Below, in pieces: positions 1-5,514 of a stretch of DNA of 6,176 nucleotides. The DNA is from Hyphomicrobiaceae bacterium (GTDB lineage: Bacteria; Pseudomonadota; Alphaproteobacteria; Rhizobiales; Hyphomicrobiaceae), in the NCBI GenBank assembly GCA_013214245.1, contig JABSQE010000117.1, forward strand, positions 1-6,176, read 5' to 3'. The notes below the pieces were generated by a model. It worked only from the letters and a program-made list of their open reading frames with translations. It did not search any database and was not told the origin of the DNA. How positions within the stretch are numbered: the first letter of the stretch is position 1; the number at the start of each line of letters is the position of its first letter. The translations under genes and the position numbers were made by a program.

Positions 1-426
1 ACTGGTGTGCTAATCGGTTTCCCATTGGTTGACATGAGAGTGTCACTCATAGATGGTGCGTATCACGAAGTAGATTCGAGCGCCATCGCGTTTGAAATTG
101 CTTCTCGGGCAGCGCTTAGAGAGGGTTGCGGCAAGGCTGGACTAAAGTTGCTTGAGCCCGTAATGGATGTTGAAATTGTAACTCCCGATGAATACGTGGG
201 TACAGTGATCGGTGACGTTAATAGCCGTAGAGGTCAGGTTCGCGGTCAAGAGGTTCGTGGTAATGCTGCTGTAGTGAGTTGTTACGTGCCTCTAGCGAAT
301 ATGTTTGGATATATTAACACGCTCCGCTCTTCCACTCAAGGGCGTGCTTCTTACTCAATGCAGTTTGCGCATTATGCGGACGTGCCTCGCCAAGTTGCGG
401 AAGAGATCAAGGCAAAATATTCTTAA
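1..426 (+). CDS. fusA: Elongation factor G, C-terminal part (5' end outside window)
   Basis: EF-G is the GTPase that moves tRNAs and mRNA through the ribosome after peptide bond formation. Only the last 141 residues are here, read from base 1 in frame 1 to a TAA stop at 424-426. They cover the end of domain IV and domain V: the FPLVDMRVSLIDGAYHEVDSS block, the EIASRAALREG helix, the LLEPVMDVEIVTPDEYVG strand, NSRRGQVRGQE, and the PLANMFGYI…LRSSTQGRASYSMQFAHY block before the C-terminus. These are hallmark EF-G sequences in the usual order. The GTPase domain lies upstream, outside the window. The frame is intact with no sign of decay. The gene sits directly upstream of tuf, as in the str operon, where rpsL and rpsG would be expected further upstream. 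The alternative, a fusA paralogue, is unlikely given the operon context. Confidence 0.97.
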   Translation, partial: TGVLIGFPLVDMRVSLIDGAYHEVDSSAIAFEIASRAALREGCGKAGLKLLEPVMDVEIVTPDEYVGTVIGDVNSRRGQVRGQEVRGNAAVVSCYVPLANMFGYINTLRSSTQGRASYSMQFAHYADVPRQVAEEIKAKYS

Positions 427-439
427 TGAAATTTTAGAA

Positions 440-472
440 TGGGTTGATAGGATTTTAATTTCTGTCAATCCG
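440..472 (+). promoter_or_regulatory. Intergenic RNA hairpin between fusA and tuf
   Basis: Bases 441-452 pair with 460-471 over 12 consecutive base pairs around a 7-nt loop (453-459). An outer U-G pair (440/472) can extend the stem. Three of the twelve pairs are G-U wobbles when read as + strand RNA (443/469, 448/464, 451/461), so the opposite strand could not fold as well; this suggests a structure made in the mRNA. No T-run follows the stem, so it does not look like a standard intrinsic terminator. It may be a processing, stability or attenuation element controlling tuf relative to fusA. Pairing was found by eye, with no energy calculation, and function is inference. Confidence 0.5.
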
Positions 473-503
473 GTAAGTAGTAAGACAGGAGCCAAGAAGA
501 GTT

Positions 504-1697
504 ATGGCTAAGGTAAAATTTGAACGCACAAAGCCTCACGTTAATATCGGTACAATAGGTCACGTTGATCATGGTAAGACATCCCTAACTGCCGCGATCA
601 CCAAGGTTTTAGCAGAGTCTGGAAAAGCTGAGTACTCAGCTTATGACCAAATCGATAAGGCTCCAGAGGAGCGTGAACGTGGTATCACTATTTCTACAGC
701 TCACGTAGAATATGAAACTGATGGCCGTCATTATGCTCATGTGGATTGTCCTGGTCACGCTGACTATGTGAAAAATATGATAACAGGCGCAGCTCAAATG
801 GATGGTGCCATTTTGGTTGTAAATGCTGCTGATGGGCCTATGCCGCAAACCAGAGAACACATACTTCTTGCGCGTCAGGTCGGTGTCCCAGCTTTGGTGG
901 TTTTTCTTAACAAAGTTGACCAGGTCGATGACGAAGAGCTGTTGGAGCTTGTAGAGATGGAGGTTCGGGAGCTGCTTGATAGTTATGAATTTCCGGGGGA
1001 TGACATTCCTATAATCAAAGGTTCAGCTCTATGTGCATTGGAAGATCGTGAAGAGGAAATAGGTAGGAAGGCTATTTTGCAGCTAATGGAGAGCGTAGAT
1101 GCCTACATACCGACGCCTGAGAGACCTAAAGATCAGCCTTTCCTTATGCCAATAGAAGATGTTTTTTCTATATCAGGTCGTGGAACTGTTGTTACAGGCC
1201 GGGTCGAGCGTGGCGTTATTAAGGTTGGTGAGGAAGTAGAGATAGTAGGAATTAAGGACGAGACTACAAAAACTACCGTAACTGGCGTTGAGATGTTTCG
1301 TAAGCTTTTAGATGAAGGTGAGGCTGGCGATAATATCGGCGCTCTAATTCGTGGTGTAGGGCGTGAGGAAGTAGAGCGTGGTCAGGTTTTATGTAAGCCA
1401 GGGACTGTAAAGCCTCACAAGAAATTCAAGGCAGAGGCTTACATTTTAACCAAAGAAGAGGGTGGCAGACACACACCCTTTTTTACTAATTATCGACCTC
1501 AGTTTTATTTCCGTACAACAGATGTTACCGGAGTCGTCACCATACCTGAGGGTACTGAAATGGTAATGCCTGGTGATAATGTTACAATGGAGGTGGAGTT
1601 AATACAGCCCATAGCCATGGAAGAAAAGTTGCGTTTTGCTATTCGTGAGGGTGGTCGTACCGTTGGGGCGGGTGTTGTGGCCGCGATCAACGAGTAG
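504..1697 (+). CDS. tuf: Elongation factor Tu (EF-Tu)
   Basis: EF-Tu is the GTPase that brings aminoacyl-tRNA to the ribosomal A site. The protein has 397 residues, close to the 394-396 usual in the family. Visible motifs are the P-loop GHVDHGKT (residues 19-26), switch I RGITI (59-63), DCPGH (81-85) with the catalytic histidine at 85, NKVD (136-139) and SAL (174-176). Domains II and III follow, including the FSISGRGTVVTGRVERG block, GGRHTPFF, YRPQFYFRTTDVTG and the terminal GGRTVGAGVV. The ATG is fixed by the canonical MAKxKFERTKPHVNIGTIGH start; an AGGAG at 487-491 lies 12 nt upstream, a slightly long spacing. The gene lies 77 bp after fusA and 82 bp before rpsJ, with hairpins in both gaps. 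Codon use is unusual for tuf: by hand count about 12 of 28 isoleucines are ATA. Alphaproteobacteria often carry a second tuf elsewhere, which cannot be judged here. Confidence 0.99.
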   Translation: MAKVKFERTKPHVNIGTIGHVDHGKTSLTAAITKVLAESGKAEYSAYDQIDKAPEERERGITISTAHVEYETDGRHYAHVDCPGHADYVKNMITGAAQMDGAILVVNAADGPMPQTREHILLARQVGVPALVVFLNKVDQVDDEELLELVEMEVRELLDSYEFPGDDIPIIKGSALCALEDREEEIGRKAILQLMESVDAYIPTPERPKDQPFLMPIEDVFSISGRGTVVTGRVERGVIKVGEEVEIVGIKDETTKTTVTGVEMFRKLLDEGEAGDNIGALIRGVGREEVERGQVLCKPGTVKPHKKFKAEAYILTKEEGGRHTPFFTNYRPQFYFRTTDVTGVVTIPEGTEMVMPGDNVTMEVELIQPIAMEEKLRFAIREGGRTVGAGVVAAINE

Positions 1698-1711
1698 TTT
1701 GGTTCTTTAAT

Positions 1712-1741
1712 GAGGAGCGTTCGTTTTGTCGAACGCTTCAC
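1712..1741 (+). promoter_or_regulatory. Intergenic hairpin between tuf and rpsJ
   Basis: Bases 1714-1723 (GGAGCGTTCG) pair with 1730-1739 (CGAACGCTTC) around the 6-nt loop TTTTGT, giving ten consecutive pairs with one G-U. Past one A/A mismatch, 1712 can pair with 1741, and two weaker pairs are possible beyond it. The downstream bases (CGTGTTTATAAG) lack a clean T-run, so a strong intrinsic terminator is doubtful. It sits 41 nt before the rpsJ start, where an S10-operon leader would lie. In gammaproteobacteria an S10 leader RNA is the target of L4 autoregulation, but that leader is longer and no homology is claimed here. Plausible roles are partial termination after tuf, mRNA processing or leader control. 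Confidence 0.55.
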
Positions 1742-1779
1742 GTGTTTATAAGAGAATTTCGAGGGGCGAAGTAAACCAT

Positions 1780-2088
1780 ATGAATGGTCAAAACATACGC
1801 ATTCGGCTTAAAGCGTTTGATCATCGAATTCTCGATGCGTCAACTCGTGAGATCGTGAATACTGCAAAGCGAACTGGTGCTGAGGTTCGTGGTCCCATTC
1901 CTCTACCTACACGTAAAGAAAAGTTCACAGTTATTCGTTCGCCCCATATTGATAAGGCGAGCCGTGAACAATTTGAGATGCGAACCCACAAGCGCTTGCT
2001 TGATATTGTTGATCCGACGCCGCAAACTGTCGATGCTTTAATGAAGCTTGATCTTGCTGCCGGCGTTGATGTGGAAATTAAGCTTTAG
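1780..2088 (+). CDS. rpsJ: 30S ribosomal protein S10 (NusE)
   Basis: S10 is a 30S head protein and, as NusE, also links NusG or NusB to RNA polymerase in antitermination. The 102-residue product matches the usual 102-105. It opens with MNGQNIRIRLKAFDHRILDAST and contains TGAEVRGPIPLPTRKEKFTV (the extended loop that enters the 30S core), SREQFEMRTHKRLLDI and the C-terminal DLAAGVDVEIKL, all strongly conserved in alphaproteobacteria. A reading frame is open further upstream to a TTG at 1726, but that adds 18 non-conserved residues and the TTG falls inside the loop of the intergenic hairpin, so the ATG at 1780 was chosen. A GAGGGG at 1761-1766 may be the ribosome-binding site, although the 13-nt spacing is long. 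This is the first gene of the S10 block. Nothing in the protein looks abnormal. Confidence 0.98.
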   Translation: MNGQNIRIRLKAFDHRILDASTREIVNTAKRTGAEVRGPIPLPTRKEKFTVIRSPHIDKASREQFEMRTHKRLLDIVDPTPQTVDALMKLDLAAGVDVEIKL

Positions 2089-2149
2089 CTTTTAGCTAGG
2101 TTTATATGGTCCTCTGGGTAGGTTAGATTTTGATGCCCATGGCCGCTAC

Positions 2150-2155
2150 AGGAGG
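2150..2155 (+). promoter_or_regulatory. Shine-Dalgarno of rplC (decides its start)
   Basis: AGGAGG lies 7 nt before the ATG at 2163. It is the best ribosome-binding site in the window. It settles the rplC start against in-frame start codons at 2130 and 2133, which lie upstream of it and would add an 11- or 10-residue leader (MPMAATGGIL region) unknown in L3. Confidence 0.88.
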
Positions 2156-2162
2156 AATTCTA

Positions 2163-2903
2163 ATGCGCTCCGGTTTGATTGCCAAGAAAGTTGGCATGTC
2201 GCGGATCTTTCTAGATGACGGGGAACACGTTCCTGTTACTGTGCTAAAGCTTGAGATGTGCCAGGTTTTAGGTCATCGTACTGTATCACGGGATGGTTAT
2301 ACGGCTTTGCGATTAGGAGCTGGTTCGCGGCGCCGCGAGCGAGTTTCGAAGGCTGAGCTTCAAAACTTTGTAGCAGCCAATGTGGAGCCAAAGTCTACTG
2401 TGGTGGAATTCAGAGTTGCTCCTGAGAATCTAATTGATGTCGGTTCCGTTATGAAGGCGGATCACTTTAAGCCTGGACAGCTAGTTGACGTTACAGGTAC
2501 TAGTCAAGGCAAGGGCTTTGCAGGAGCTATGAAACGTTGGAACTTTGGCGGCTTAAGAGCTTCGCACGGTGTATCTATATCACATCGCGCTCACGGATCA
2601 ACGGGGCAATGTCAAGATCCAGGTAAGGTCTTTAAGGGTAAAAAGATGGCTGGGCATATGGGTGCCGTTCGAGTTACAACGCAGAATCTTGAGGTTGTTC
2701 AAGTGGATATTGAACGCGGGCTATTGCTGATTAAGGGTTCTGTTCCTGGTCACAGTGGCGGGGTTGTGCTAATTCGAGACGCTGTAAAGTGTCCTTTACC
2801 GGCTAATGTTCCTCATCCAGGTTCTTTTAGTGATTATAAAGTAACAAGTACGATTAATCATGAAGGCGCTCCCTCCTCAAGTTCATCTGGAAATAAGGCA
2901 TAA
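2163..2903 (+). CDS. rplC: 50S ribosomal protein L3
   Basis: L3 is an early 50S assembly protein that binds the 3' end region of 23S rRNA; a long loop reaches toward the peptidyl-transferase centre. The start was set at MRSGLIAKKVGMSRIF, which matches the family start and follows AGGAGG at ideal spacing. Of 246 residues, the conserved core includes GTSQGKGFAGAMKRWNFGG (112-130), SHGVSISHRAHGSTGQCQDPG (134-154) and KVFKGKKMAGHMGAVRVTTQNLEVV (155-179). The GQCQ segment holds the glutamine position methylated by PrmB in E. coli, so methylation is possible here but not shown. The product is longer than the 209-residue E. coli L3. The extra length is mostly a C-terminal tail from about residue 219, including five serines in a row at 238-242; tails of variable length are common in alphaproteobacterial L3. 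A 5-bp gap separates it from rplD. Confidence 0.98.
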   Translation: MRSGLIAKKVGMSRIFLDDGEHVPVTVLKLEMCQVLGHRTVSRDGYTALRLGAGSRRRERVSKAELQNFVAANVEPKSTVVEFRVAPENLIDVGSVMKADHFKPGQLVDVTGTSQGKGFAGAMKRWNFGGLRASHGVSISHRAHGSTGQCQDPGKVFKGKKMAGHMGAVRVTTQNLEVVQVDIERGLLLIKGSVPGHSGGVVLIRDAVKCPLPANVPHPGSFSDYKVTSTINHEGAPSSSSSGNKA

Positions 2904-2908
2904 TTAAT

Positions 2909-3628
2909 ATGCAAGCCGATATCACTAGTTTAGACGCATGTCCTGCAGGTTCGATTGAGCTTAGCGAGCTCGTTTTCGGTCTTGAACCGCGGCCAGATTT
3001 GCTACACAGAATGGTGCGTTATCAACGATTAAAACGAATGGCAGGCACACACGATTGTAAAGATCGTTCTGAGATAAAGGCATCAGGACGCAAGTTTGTT
3101 AGACAGAAAGGTTCAGGCGGTGCGCGTCACAGTTCACGAAAAGCACCACAATTTCGTGGTGGTGGCAAAGCATTTGGTCCTAAATCGCGCAGTCATGCTA
3201 TAGATTTGCCGAAGAAATTGCGTTCTTTAGCGTTACGGCATGCTTTATCTGCCAAATGTAGGGCAAAAGAATTGGTAATCTTGGATAGAGAGATTTCTCC
3301 AGACGGTAAGACGAGACTTCTTAAGGACCAACTTTCAAAGCTAAGTATACACAATGCGCTAATTGTTGGCGGGGGTGAGTTAGAGCCTAATTTTGTTCAA
3401 GCGGCGCGAAACATACCGATGATAGACGTTTTGCCAGTTCAGGGCATTAACGTGTATGACATTTTAAAGCGCCGGAAACTAGTTCTTACTAAGGCTGCGG
3501 TGGAGGCTATTGAGCAAAGGCTGTTTGTAACTGCAAAATCGAGGTGCAATACAGGTTTCGAAACTTCGAACACAGAAGCAGGCGATGGTATAAGCTCATC
3601 ATTTGCAGCGGCTAAAGGGGAGGTCTAA
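2909..3628 (+). CDS. rplD: 50S ribosomal protein L4
   Basis: L4 is a 50S protein whose extended loop lines the peptide exit tunnel; in gammaproteobacteria it also represses its own S10 operon. The 239-residue product shows GSIELSELVFGLEPRPDLLHRMVRYQ (14-39), the tunnel loop QKGSGGARHSSRKAPQFRGGGKAFGP (66-91), SHAIDLPKKLRSLALRHALSAK (95-116) and AARNIPMIDVLPVQGINVYDIL (165-186). The usual family length is about 201-210. Here the conserved fold ends near EQRLF (202-206), and a 33-residue tail rich in Ser, Ala, Thr and Gly follows, running up to the rplW Shine-Dalgarno. The ATG at 2909 gives the expected N-terminus. Its ribosome-binding site is weak (AAGG at 2895-2898), so translation is probably coupled to rplC, whose stop is 5 bp upstream. 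The tail may be lineage drift after loss of an older stop codon. Confidence 0.97.
   Translation: MQADITSLDACPAGSIELSELVFGLEPRPDLLHRMVRYQRLKRMAGTHDCKDRSEIKASGRKFVRQKGSGGARHSSRKAPQFRGGGKAFGPKSRSHAIDLPKKLRSLALRHALSAKCRAKELVILDREISPDGKTRLLKDQLSKLSIHNALIVGGGELEPNFVQAARNIPMIDVLPVQGINVYDILKRRKLVLTKAAVEAIEQRLFVTAKSRCNTGFETSNTEAGDGISSSFAAAKGEV
3617..3623 (+). promoter_or_regulatory. Shine-Dalgarno of rplW (supports a GTG start)
   Basis: GGGGAGG lies inside the end of rplD, 6 nt before a GTG at 3630. This is ideal spacing for the GTG. The in-frame ATG at 3645 would be 21 nt away, too far for efficient use. The site overlaps the last rplD codons, so termination on rplD and initiation on rplW are probably coupled. 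Confidence 0.75.
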
Positions 3629-3629
3629 G

Positions 3630-3923
3630 GTGCTTAAGATAAATATGTATGATGTAATAATATCCCCGATAATCACTGAGAAATCAACGGTAGTCTCGCA
3701 AGACAATCAGATATTATTTAACGTAGCGAAGGGTGCTTCAAAGGTTTGCATAAAACAAGCTGTTGAAGAGCTTTTTGACGTCAAAGTGAAGTCTGTTAAT
3801 ACTCTTGTGCGTAAGGGTAAACGTAAAACATTCCGCGGCATACGAGGTCGGCAAAAAGATAAAAAGAAGGCATTCGTTACTCTTGAAGATGGTTATTCGA
3901 TAGATGTGACGACTGGGCTGTAG
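3630..3923 (+). CDS. rplW: 50S ribosomal protein L23
   Basis: L23 sits at the exit of the peptide tunnel and is the docking site for trigger factor, SRP and other nascent-chain factors. The sequence runs MLKINMYDVIISPIITEKSTVVSQDNQILFNV, then VKSVNTLVRKGKRKTFRGIRGRQKDKKKAFVTL, ending in the alphaproteobacterial signature DGYSIDVTTGL. The start was chosen as GTG at 3630 because GGGGAGG is 6 nt upstream and the resulting LKINMYDVI aligns with the SKIDYYDVI-like start of relatives. It gives 97 residues, the normal length. Starting at ATG 3645 would lose five residues and leave a poor site; TTG 3603 would overlap rplD and add non-conserved residues. The GTG lies one base after the rplD stop, and rplB follows after 12 bp. 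Confidence 0.95.
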   Translation: MLKINMYDVIISPIITEKSTVVSQDNQILFNVAKGASKVCIKQAVEELFDVKVKSVNTLVRKGKRKTFRGIRGRQKDKKKAFVTLEDGYSIDVTTGL

Positions 3924-3935
3924 AGGTATTTTCTT

Positions 3936-4754
3936 ATGGCGCTTAAGACATTTAACCCGACATCGCCTGGCATTCGTCATCTGGTGATAGTGGATCGTTC
4001 TAACCTTTGGAAAGGTAAGCCGGTAAAAATTCTTACAGAGGGGGCTACTAAGTCAGGAGGACGTAACAATACAGGACGCATAACTTCTCGCCATATAGGA
4101 GGGGGGCATAAACGAGCGTATCGTAAAATAGATTTTAGACGTCGTAAGCATGGCATCGTTGCCACTGTAGAACGCTTGGAATACGATCCTAATAGAACGG
4201 CTTTTATAGCGCTTATTAAATACGAAGATGGCGTTCTATCATACATTCTTGCTCCACAACGCTTAACAGCGGGAGACAAGGTGATTTCAGGAGAGAAAGC
4301 TGACGTAAAGCCAGGAAATGCTATGCCTCTTTCATCTATGCCAATCGGAACAATTATTCATAACGTGGAGTTGAAGCCAGGTAGAGGAGGGCAAATTGCT
4401 CGTTCAGCTGGCGCTTACGCTCAATTAGTTGGTCGTGACGCTGGTTGGGCTATATTGAAGCTTAATTCAGGTGAAACGCGCAAAGTAAATGCTTCCTGTA
4501 TGGCTAGTGTGGGAGCTGTTTCTAATTCCGAACATTCGAATATTATTGCAGGAAAGGCTGGGCGTTCTCGCTGGGCTGGTAAAAGGCCGCAAACTAGGGG
4601 TATAGAAATGAATCCGATCGATCATCCTAATGGAGGACGAACGAATGGAGGACGTATTTTTAAAACACCATGGGGTAAGATTGCGAAAGGTGTTCGGACA
4701 CGTAAGAACAAGGCAAGTGATAAGTTTATTATCCGAAGTCGCCATAAGTCTTAA
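3936..4754 (+). CDS. rplB: 50S ribosomal protein L2 with altered C-terminal loop
   Basis: L2 binds 23S rRNA domain IV, helps join the subunits and approaches the peptidyl-transferase centre. The 272-residue protein is collinear with the family: MALKTFNPTSPG start, KSGGRNNTGRITSRHIGGGHKRAYRKIDFRR (39-69), ERLEYDPNRTAFIALIKYEDG, the SH3-like middle GTIIHNVELKPGRGGQIARSAGAYAQLVG and GRSRWAGKRPQTRGIEMNPIDH. AGAGG at 3922-3926 is 9 nt before the ATG. The oddity is the near-universal segment DHPHGGGEGR: here it reads DHPNGGR, keeping His230 (the E. coli His229 equivalent, reported as important for activity) but replacing the second histidine with Asn and lacking three residues (GEG). The usual HPV before TPWG is IFK. 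The rest of the C-terminus (TPWGK…TRKNKASDKFIIRSRHKS) is normal but ends a few residues early. The frame is open and clean, so it looks functional. Confidence 0.97.
   Translation: MALKTFNPTSPGIRHLVIVDRSNLWKGKPVKILTEGATKSGGRNNTGRITSRHIGGGHKRAYRKIDFRRRKHGIVATVERLEYDPNRTAFIALIKYEDGVLSYILAPQRLTAGDKVISGEKADVKPGNAMPLSSMPIGTIIHNVELKPGRGGQIARSAGAYAQLVGRDAGWAILKLNSGETRKVNASCMASVGAVSNSEHSNIIAGKAGRSRWAGKRPQTRGIEMNPIDHPNGGRTNGGRIFKTPWGKIAKGVRTRKNKASDKFIIRSRHKS
4629..4654 (+). repeat. Short direct repeat inside rplB (15-bp period)
   Basis: AATGGAGGACG occurs at 4629-4639 and again at 4644-4654, an exact 11-bp match with a 15-bp (five-codon) period. It encodes NGGRT followed by NGGRI in L2. It falls exactly where L2 departs from the conserved HPHGGGEGR sequence. 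It could reflect slippage or local duplication, or two independent changes to asparagine that happened to make the flanks alike. Confidence 0.8.
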
Positions 4755-4806
4755 TAATTTTAAAGCCAATTTCTAGAAGGCAATTATGCCCTCAAATTAC
4801 ATCTCG

Positions 4807-4812
4807 TAGGAG
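4807..4812 (+). promoter_or_regulatory. Shine-Dalgarno of rpsS (supports a TTG start)
   Basis: TAGGAG lies 7 nt before a TTG at 4820. Together with the protein alignment it supports initiation at TTG. The rest of the 65-bp rplB–rpsS gap is AT-rich, with only a weak 4-bp GGCA/TGCC stem at 4779-4790. Confidence 0.8.
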
Positions 4813-4819
4813 ACTAAGC

Positions 4820-5095
4820 TTGGCACGGTCAGTTTGGAAAGGCCCTTTTGTCGATGGGTGTTTGCTTAAAAAAGCAGAAAAAGTACGTGAATCGGGGCGC
4901 AACGAAGTTATTAAAATCTGGTCTCGACGTTCCACAATCATTCCGCAGTTCGTTGGCCTCACTTTTGGCGTTTATAATGGGCATAAGCACATCCCGGTAA
5001 CCGTCAGCGAAGATATGATTGGGCATAAATTCGGTGAATTTTCACCAACTCGCACTTACTATGGCCATGGTGCCGATAAGAAATCTAAACGTTAA
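4820..5095 (+). CDS. rpsS: 30S ribosomal protein S19 (TTG start)
   Basis: S19 binds the 30S head with S13 and contacts the A-site tRNA region and the inter-subunit bridge. The product has 91 residues against 91-92 normally. It reads (M)ARSVWKGPFVDGCLLKKAEKVRESGRNEVIKIWSRRSTIIPQFVGLTFGVYNGHKHIPV, then the FSPTRTYYGHGADKKSKR end, all classic S19. The codon at the canonical Met position (before ARSVWKGPF) is TTG, preceded by TAGGAG at 7 nt. The next in-frame ATG is far inside the gene, so the unusual start is well supported. A TTG start is rare for a highly expressed ribosomal protein gene and may lower initiation or keep it dependent on the strong Shine-Dalgarno. A 65-bp gap lies before it and 12 bp separate it from rplV. 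Confidence 0.97.
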   Translation: MARSVWKGPFVDGCLLKKAEKVRESGRNEVIKIWSRRSTIIPQFVGLTFGVYNGHKHIPVTVSEDMIGHKFGEFSPTRTYYGHGADKKSKR

Positions 5096-5107
5096 AGGCA
5101 CAAAAAG

Positions 5108-5503
5108 ATGGGTAAGCCAAAACGGAATCGTGTTCTTCCAGATAACGAAGCAAAGGCTGTTGCGCGTAACCTTAGGGTTTCACCGCAGAAACTTAATCTA
5201 GTGGCAGGCATGATTCGCGGCAAGAAGGTTGCCCATGCTCTAGCAGACCTTAATTTTTCACGTAAGCGAATTGCTAGTGACGTTCGTAAATGTGTTATGT
5301 CAGCGGTTGCTAATGCTGAGAATAACCATGGATTAGATGTAGATGATTTGATTGTCTCAGAAGCTTATGTTGGGAAGAATCTTGTGATGAAGCGCTTTCA
5401 TGCTCGGGGTCGTGGCCGTTCTGCTAGTATCATGAAGCCTTTTGCACAGATCACGATCGTGGTGCGCGAGGAGAGTGAGTCATCTCATGAGGCTGAAACA
5501 TAG
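5108..5503 (+). CDS. rplV: 50S ribosomal protein L22
   Basis: L22 contacts all six domains of 23S rRNA, and its long beta-hairpin, with that of L4, forms the constriction of the exit tunnel. Of 131 residues, the conserved blocks are NEAKAVARNLRVSPQKLNLVAGMIRGKKV (13-41), ALADLNFSRKRIASDVRKCVMSAVANAENNHGLDVDDL and the hairpin region GKNLVMKRFHARGRGRSASIMKPFAQITIVVRE. The tip keeps the usual basic, glycine-rich character, with no obvious deletion of the kind linked to macrolide resistance. The ATG at 5108 gives the MGKPKRNR start seen in relatives, with AAAGG at 5094-5098 about 9 nt upstream. After VVRE there is a short acidic tail (ESESSHEAET). Its TAG stop is part of the TAGGAG that serves rpsC. 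Confidence 0.98.
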   Translation: MGKPKRNRVLPDNEAKAVARNLRVSPQKLNLVAGMIRGKKVAHALADLNFSRKRIASDVRKCVMSAVANAENNHGLDVDDLIVSEAYVGKNLVMKRFHARGRGRSASIMKPFAQITIVVREESESSHEAET

Positions 5504-5514
5504 GAGCCGTTATT

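Noticed and set aside
305..511. Same-strand frame overlapping the fusA end and the tuf start
   Set aside because: It is a shifted frame over conserved EF-G sequence, with no known-protein resemblance.
1726..1752. Possible rpsJ promoter (TTGTCG at 1726, TATAAG at 1747)
   Set aside because: The spacing of 15 bp is short, both boxes are imperfect and the first overlaps the stem-loop. Not strong enough to list.
1726..1779. Possible upstream start of rpsJ at TTG 1726 (adds 18 residues)
   Set aside because: The added residues do not resemble S10, the TTG lies in a hairpin loop, and the ATG at 1780 gives the exact conserved N-terminus.
2130..2162. Possible N-terminal extension of L3 from TTG 2130 or ATG 2133
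   Set aside because: The perfect AGGAGG at 2150-2155 would lie inside the coding region, and MRSGLIAKKVGM is the canonical start.
3977..4279. Antisense open frames, such as those opposite rplB (3977-4279, 4467-4769), tuf (636-860) and rpsC (5671-5955)
   Set aside because: All lie opposite strongly conserved ribosomal or factor genes, show no recognisable domain and have no convincing ribosome-binding site; they are by-products of the sense coding sequence.
4776..4793. Small hairpin in the rplB–rpsS gap (GGCA/TGCC)
   Set aside because: Only four consecutive pairs with a mismatch next to them; easily expected by chance and without a T-run.
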